DNA from: an uncultured Lachnospiraceae bacterium | Lineage (GTDB): Bacteria; Bacillota; Clostridia; Lachnospirales; Lachnospiraceae | Reading direction: 5' to 3' | DNA: 7,832 bases | Assembly (NCBI GenBank): GCA_910588875.1 | Contig: CAJURT010000079.1 | Coordinates: forward strand, 1-7,832 | Shown: piece after piece, positions 5,395 through 7,832 of the stretch | Position numbering within the stretch: the first letter of the stretch is position 1 | Layout of the letters: the number at the start of each line of letters is the position of its first letter | Notes under the pieces: generated by a model | What the model was told of the DNA's origin: nothing | Databases searched by the model: none | What the model saw: only the letters and a program-made list of their open reading frames with translations | Program-made: the position numbers and the translations under genes

Positions 5395-5707
5395 TCCCCG
5401 TATTACTGGTTCATTCCCTTCGTTTTCTTTACTCTTTTTATAAATTGCCTGAGCCTGCGTAGCTAAAGCACCTTTCAAATACCATTCTTTTGACTTATAA
5501 GATATTTTAATGGCTGAACGATCCGTTTGCCCCTTTCACTGCCGGTGTTTTCATAGACGATCTTTATTTCTCTGCACTGCTTAATGCTTCCACATCACGG
5601 TAAATGGTTCTTGGGGAAACTTCAAATTCAGCTGCTAATTCAGGAGCCGTAGCCCGCTGCCTGTCTAAGAGATAATATAAGATTTTAAATAAACGGCTGT
5701 CTGACAT
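5395..5707 (-). pseudogene. HTH-WYL transcriptional regulator, broken by deletion and frameshift
   Basis: The ATG at 5707 has a good ribosome site (AAGGTGG) and overlaps the previous stop as TAATG. It encodes LFKILYYLLDRQRATAPELA and then AAEFEVSPRTIYRDVEALSSA, a complete N-terminal winged HTH of the YafY/DeoR type, before TAA at 5566-5564. In the next frame (from 5570) the sequence goes on with IKIVYENTGSERGKRIVQPLK, the beginning of a WYL domain. One base is then missing in an A-run (5508-5505), and the first frame shows ISYKSKEWYLKGALA, which holds the name-giving WYL. About 85 residues between HTH and WYL are missing, and the C-terminus degrades before the acetyltransferase start. A normal family member has about 300 aa. 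The HTH peptide alone (47 aa) could still be made. Confidence 0.85.
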
Positions 5708-6012
5708 TATTCCACCTTTTTCATAATACACTCTGAACCATGTCTCCTAATCCCCTTTACTCTCCGGCATATCTTTATCCCTGCTAAAATGACCAAATAA
5801 ATTATCCCGATATCCACCAATATCCCTACTGGGTTTAAGTGCATTGACATAAATGGGCTCTTGCCTAATTTTGTATGATAAACAGATAAAAATGCCATGG
5901 GAAAACCTGCTTGATATTGAAAACCATCCACCTCCTTAAAAGGTAAGAGATAAGATAGAACAAGTTCTGTCCAAAATGCTAAGTTCAATATTTTCCAATT
6001 TATTTTTTTCAT
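5707..6012 (-). CDS. small membrane protein, 101 aa
   Basis: Not a named protein. AAGGAG stands a few bases before ATG 6012, and the ATG overlaps the stop of the preceding 46-aa ORF (ATGA). Two hydrophobic helices are visible, at about 8-24 (ILNLAFWTELVLSYLLP) and 62-80 (VGILVDIGIIYLVILAG). A polar loop of about 35 residues lies between them, and a basic tail (KICRRVKGIRRHG) suggests a cytoplasmic C-terminus. Its stop overlaps the regulator start (TAATG), so the two were translationally coupled. I recall similar two-helix proteins as hypotheticals in Clostridia, but assign no function. Confidence 0.75.
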   Translation of the reverse strand: MKKINWKILNLAFWTELVLSYLLPFKEVDGFQYQAGFPMAFLSVYHTKLGKSPFMSMHLNPVGILVDIGIIYLVILAGIKICRRVKGIRRHGSECIMKKVE

Positions 6013-6149
6013 AGCCTCTCCTTGCGCAATTTATATCCTGATTCCAGTATAACTACCCGATTCCTTATATAATATAGTCTTTCATGATGCAATGCCTCCT
6101 CTAACAAATCACTTCTGTTCTTCCTGAAAAAAAAGAACCTATCAATCAT
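6009..6149 (-). CDS. 46-aa short ORF with overlaps at both ends
   Basis: This short gene is easily missed by length cut-offs. The ATG at 6149 overlaps the stop of the 84-aa gene (ATGA, 6149-6146), and its TGA at 6011-6009 overlaps the ATG of the 101-aa gene. It thus fills exactly what would otherwise be a 133-base gap. The product starts MIDRFFFFRKNRSDLLEEAL, continues with HHERLYYIRNRVVILE and ends YKLRKERL. It is highly basic with one short hydrophobic patch (FFFF) and no clear membrane helix. The start has no strong ribosome site and would depend on coupling. It may be a real small protein or the tail of a shortened gene. Confidence 0.5.
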   Translation of the reverse strand: MIDRFFFFRKNRSDLLEEALHHERLYYIRNRVVILESGYKLRKERL

Positions 6150-6400
6150 TTCTTCAGCAGCCTTATCAGCAACAACCTTGCTCCCCCACTAAAAAAAACC
6201 ACGATTGCCCCCGTCTTTGTCAATATCTCCCCAATCCCCATATGGATGGCATATTTTATTTGCAGTTCCAGCGGAGGATCCTGATAAGGGATCCCTGCCT
6301 TTATGACACAATAATATAACCCCAGGAAAAGGATTATACCCCCGGCCAATACCGCAGCATTGCAGGCCTGGCGAATCATGTTTCTGAAATTTTCTTCCAT
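6146..6400 (-). CDS. small two-helix membrane protein, 84 aa
   Basis: GGGGAGG precedes the ATG at 6400 by 7-8 bases. The gene begins 13 bases after the aat stop, so it is likely cotranscribed with aat. Hydrophobic helices lie at about 15-34 (AAVLAGGIILFLGLYYCVIK) and 62-80 (TGAIVVFFSGGARLLLIRLL), with a short PYQDPPLELQ linker region between them and a basic end. No family is recognised. Its stop overlaps the next start (ATGA). Confidence 0.75.
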   Translation of the reverse strand: MEENFRNMIRQACNAAVLAGGIILFLGLYYCVIKAGIPYQDPPLELQIKYAIHMGIGEILTKTGAIVVFFSGGARLLLIRLLKK

Positions 6401-6413
6401 TAATGTTCCTCCC

Positions 6414-7070
6414 CTATCTTGTTTCCAATCCTTTGGCCAAAAGTTCCGTATACTGTTCCCAGTCTACATACCGGCCGCCCATGCTTTCCAGATGCTCTGT
6501 ATAAAACTGGCAGTCAATAAAACAGGCGCCTCTCTCCTCCAAAAGCTTTGCCAGGGCAATCAGCGCCGCCTTTGATCCGTTTTCTCTTTCAGAGAACATG
6601 CTCTCCCCAAAAAAGCATTTGCCAATCAATACCCCATAAAGGCCACCGGCCAGCCCATCCTCCTCGTACACCTCCAGGCTGGCGGCAAGGCCTCTTTCAT
6701 GGAGGGCAAGGTATGCCGCCTCCATCTCATCACCGATCCAGGTACCCTCCTTTTGCTCCCGTTTCACCCTGCACCGGTGCATGGTATCCTGGAAATCCCG
6801 GTTGGCTACAATCCTCAGCCGGTGCTTTCTTATATATTTTTTCATGGACTTTGAGATATGGATGTTGGAAGGGAAAATCAGGTAGCGTTCATGGGGGCAC
6901 CACCAAAGGATCTCCTCCCCTGGATTGAACCAGGGAAAAATTCCATGGGTATAAGCCAGAAACAAACGCTCCACACTCAGGTCCCCGCCAATGGCAAGAA
7001 GCCCGTCCTCCCTTGCCAGCCGCGGATCCGGAAAACTGATCTCATTCTCATTCAAACGGTATACTGGCAT
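6414..7070 (-). CDS. aat: leucyl/phenylalanyl-tRNA--protein transferase
   Basis: Aat transfers Leu or Phe from aminoacyl-tRNA to proteins with N-terminal Arg or Lys, marking them for ClpS-ClpAP/ClpC-type degradation (N-degron pathway, cytosol). The ATG at 7070 is chosen because GGGAGG (7086-7081) lies 10 bases upstream; the ATG at 7100 has no such site. The 218-aa product shows the family blocks in order: FPDPRLAREDGLLAIGGDLS at 13-32, AYTHGIFPWF at 39-48, ILWWCPHERYLI at 54-65 (usual form WWSPDPR), TWIGDEMEAAY at 110-120, LAGGLYGVLIG at 140-150, CFFGESMFS at 152-160, GSKAAL at 165-170 and FIDCQ at 184-188. It leads the run of small membrane genes; the functional link to them is unclear. Confidence 0.95.
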   Translation of the reverse strand: MPVYRLNENEISFPDPRLAREDGLLAIGGDLSVERLFLAYTHGIFPWFNPGEEILWWCPHERYLIFPSNIHISKSMKKYIRKHRLRIVANRDFQDTMHRCRVKREQKEGTWIGDEMEAAYLALHERGLAASLEVYEEDGLAGGLYGVLIGKCFFGESMFSERENGSKAALIALAKLLEERGACFIDCQFYTEHLESMGGRYVDWEQYTELLAKGLETR

Positions 7071-7111
7071 TCCAATGTTGCCTCCCTTGTTTTTTACCAT
7101 TTTTGTTTTTT

Positions 7112-7141
7112 ATTTTACCATAGCTTACCCTCAGTGCACAA
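7112..7141 (-). promoter_or_regulatory. candidate promoter of aat
   Basis: TTGTGC (7141-7136) and TAAAAT (7117-7112) are 18 bases apart on the minus strand, between the spoVT terminator and the aat ribosome site. Both boxes are imperfect, so this is only a reasonable candidate. Confidence 0.4.
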
Positions 7142-7196
7142 GGATATCTCCCAACTTCAATACCAAATCTCCTGCTGCTCTTTTTACCGTACATAA

Positions 7197-7236
7197 GAAA
7201 CCGGGGCCGCCGCACAATTGCGGCAGCCCCGGTTTC
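7197..7236 (-). terminator. hairpin terminator of spoVT
   Basis: An 11-bp perfect outer stem, GAAACCGGGGC with GCCCCGGTTTC, continues after one mismatch into six more pairs (GCCGCA/TGCGGC) with a CAAT/ATTG loop. It begins one base after the spoVT stop codon. The downstream strand ends in TTTCTTATG, a short U-poor tail, so it may terminate less efficiently than its stem suggests. Confidence 0.8.
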
Positions 7237-7237
7237 T

Positions 7238-7786
7238 TTACCCTTCCATCTGTCTTCCCAAAAATCCTGCTGCTGTCGTTACCAGCTTCAGTTCCATGTC
7301 CCCGAATTTCCCTTTCGCATCCCGGCTCAGCAGCGCCACCGCCCCAATCGCATCCCCCTCACAGATAATCGGCGCCACTGCTTCGTAGGTGATCCCCTCC
7401 ATCTCTTCTGCCATAACCGGCACAAAAGCCTTCTCATCCTTGGAAGCAACGATGGTCTCCCTCTCATTGATGGCATTTTCCAGCTGTTTACTTATATTTT
7501 TCTGAAGCAAATCTTTTTTCGGCCCGCCGGATACTGCTATGATCTGATCCCGGTCTGTAATGCATACCATCAGCCCTGTGGACTGTGCCATCGCCTCCGC
7601 ATACTGCGTAGCGAAAGCGGTCAGTTCCATCATCGGGGAATATTTCTTCAGGATAATCTCCCCTTCCCGGTCTGTAAAAATCTCCAGCGGCGTCCCCTCC
7701 CGCAGGCGAAGGGTTCTTCTGATTTCTTTTGGTATCACAACACGTCCAAGATCGTCTATTCTCCTCACAATTCCCGTAGCTTTCAT
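7238..7786 (-). CDS. spoVT: stage V sporulation protein T
   Basis: SpoVT is a forespore transcription regulator that tunes sigma-G-dependent genes. The product has 182 aa (B. subtilis 178). Residues 1-50 form the AbrB-type swapped-hairpin DNA-binding domain: MKATGIVRRIDDLGRVVIPK and EIRRTLRLREGTPLEIF. Residues about 55-182 form the GAF-like C-terminal domain, with LMVCITDRDQIIAVSG and YEAVAPIICEGDAIGAVALL. GGAGG lies 9 bases before ATG 7786. It is monocistronic, as shown by the strong hairpin right after the stop. Its presence indicates a spore-forming Clostridia lineage. No complete promoter is visible in the 46 bases upstream that the window includes. Confidence 0.97.
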   Translation of the reverse strand: MKATGIVRRIDDLGRVVIPKEIRRTLRLREGTPLEIFTDREGEIILKKYSPMMELTAFATQYAEAMAQSTGLMVCITDRDQIIAVSGGPKKDLLQKNISKQLENAINERETIVASKDEKAFVPVMAEEMEGITYEAVAPIICEGDAIGAVALLSRDAKGKFGDMELKLVTTAAGFLGRQMEG

Positions 7787-7832
7787 AGAAAAATTCCTCC
7801 ATTTTGCATTCTGACATTTACCTGTTGTTTTA

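Noticed and set aside
1..7832. CRISPR array, tRNA, rRNA, insertion sequence or integrase
   Set aside because: No spaced direct repeats, cloverleaf, rRNA-like sequence or transposase/integrase motif was found on either strand.

Overview
The window looks like a chromosomal segment of a spore-forming Clostridia, probably Lachnospiraceae or a close relative. It carries spoVT, AGGAGG-type ribosome binding sites, sigma-A-like promoters and a Firmicutes-style TPP riboswitch with an intrinsic terminator. Every supported gene is on the minus strand, so transcription runs from high to low coordinates.

Right part (7832 to about 4400): spoVT with its own strong hairpin terminator. Then comes a compact run of aat, an 84-aa two-helix membrane protein, a 46-aa short ORF, a 101-aa membrane protein, a broken WYL-type regulator and a GNAT/YoaP acetyltransferase. 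From the 84-aa gene to the regulator, each stop overlaps the next start (ATGA, ATGA, TAATG). After this come a doubtful 65-aa ORF and a membrane-anchored 203-aa protein of AT-rich composition.

Middle part (about 3650 to 690): a thiamine salvage operon that by eye is much more GC-rich than the AT-rich genes just to its right. The order of transcription is promoter, TPP riboswitch, terminator, thiM, thiE, HAD phosphatase, thiD, tenA, thiN. Only thiM and thiD are full-length. thiE is in frame but has lost about 55 residues, including the pyrophosphate-binding loop and the GGIG region. The HAD gene, tenA and thiN are remnants: each keeps its start region and some later coding sequence, but the middle is gone and the frame is broken. 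The ATGA start/stop overlaps survive at thiE/HAD and thiD/tenA, so the ancestral layout can still be read. The WYL regulator outside this operon has the same kind of lesion.

Left part (690 to 1): an extended -10 promoter, a 127-aa hypothetical protein, and a leftmost 263 bases with overlapping inverted repeats and no convincing gene.

What works together: intact ThiM (hydroxyethylthiazole kinase) and ThiD (HMP/HMP-P kinase) would still make the two phosphorylated halves of thiamine. The joining enzyme (ThiE), TenA and the final pyrophosphokinase (ThiN) are damaged here. The most interesting content is this decaying, possibly horizontally acquired operon whose control region is largely preserved. 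I see no convincing new defence or mobile system.
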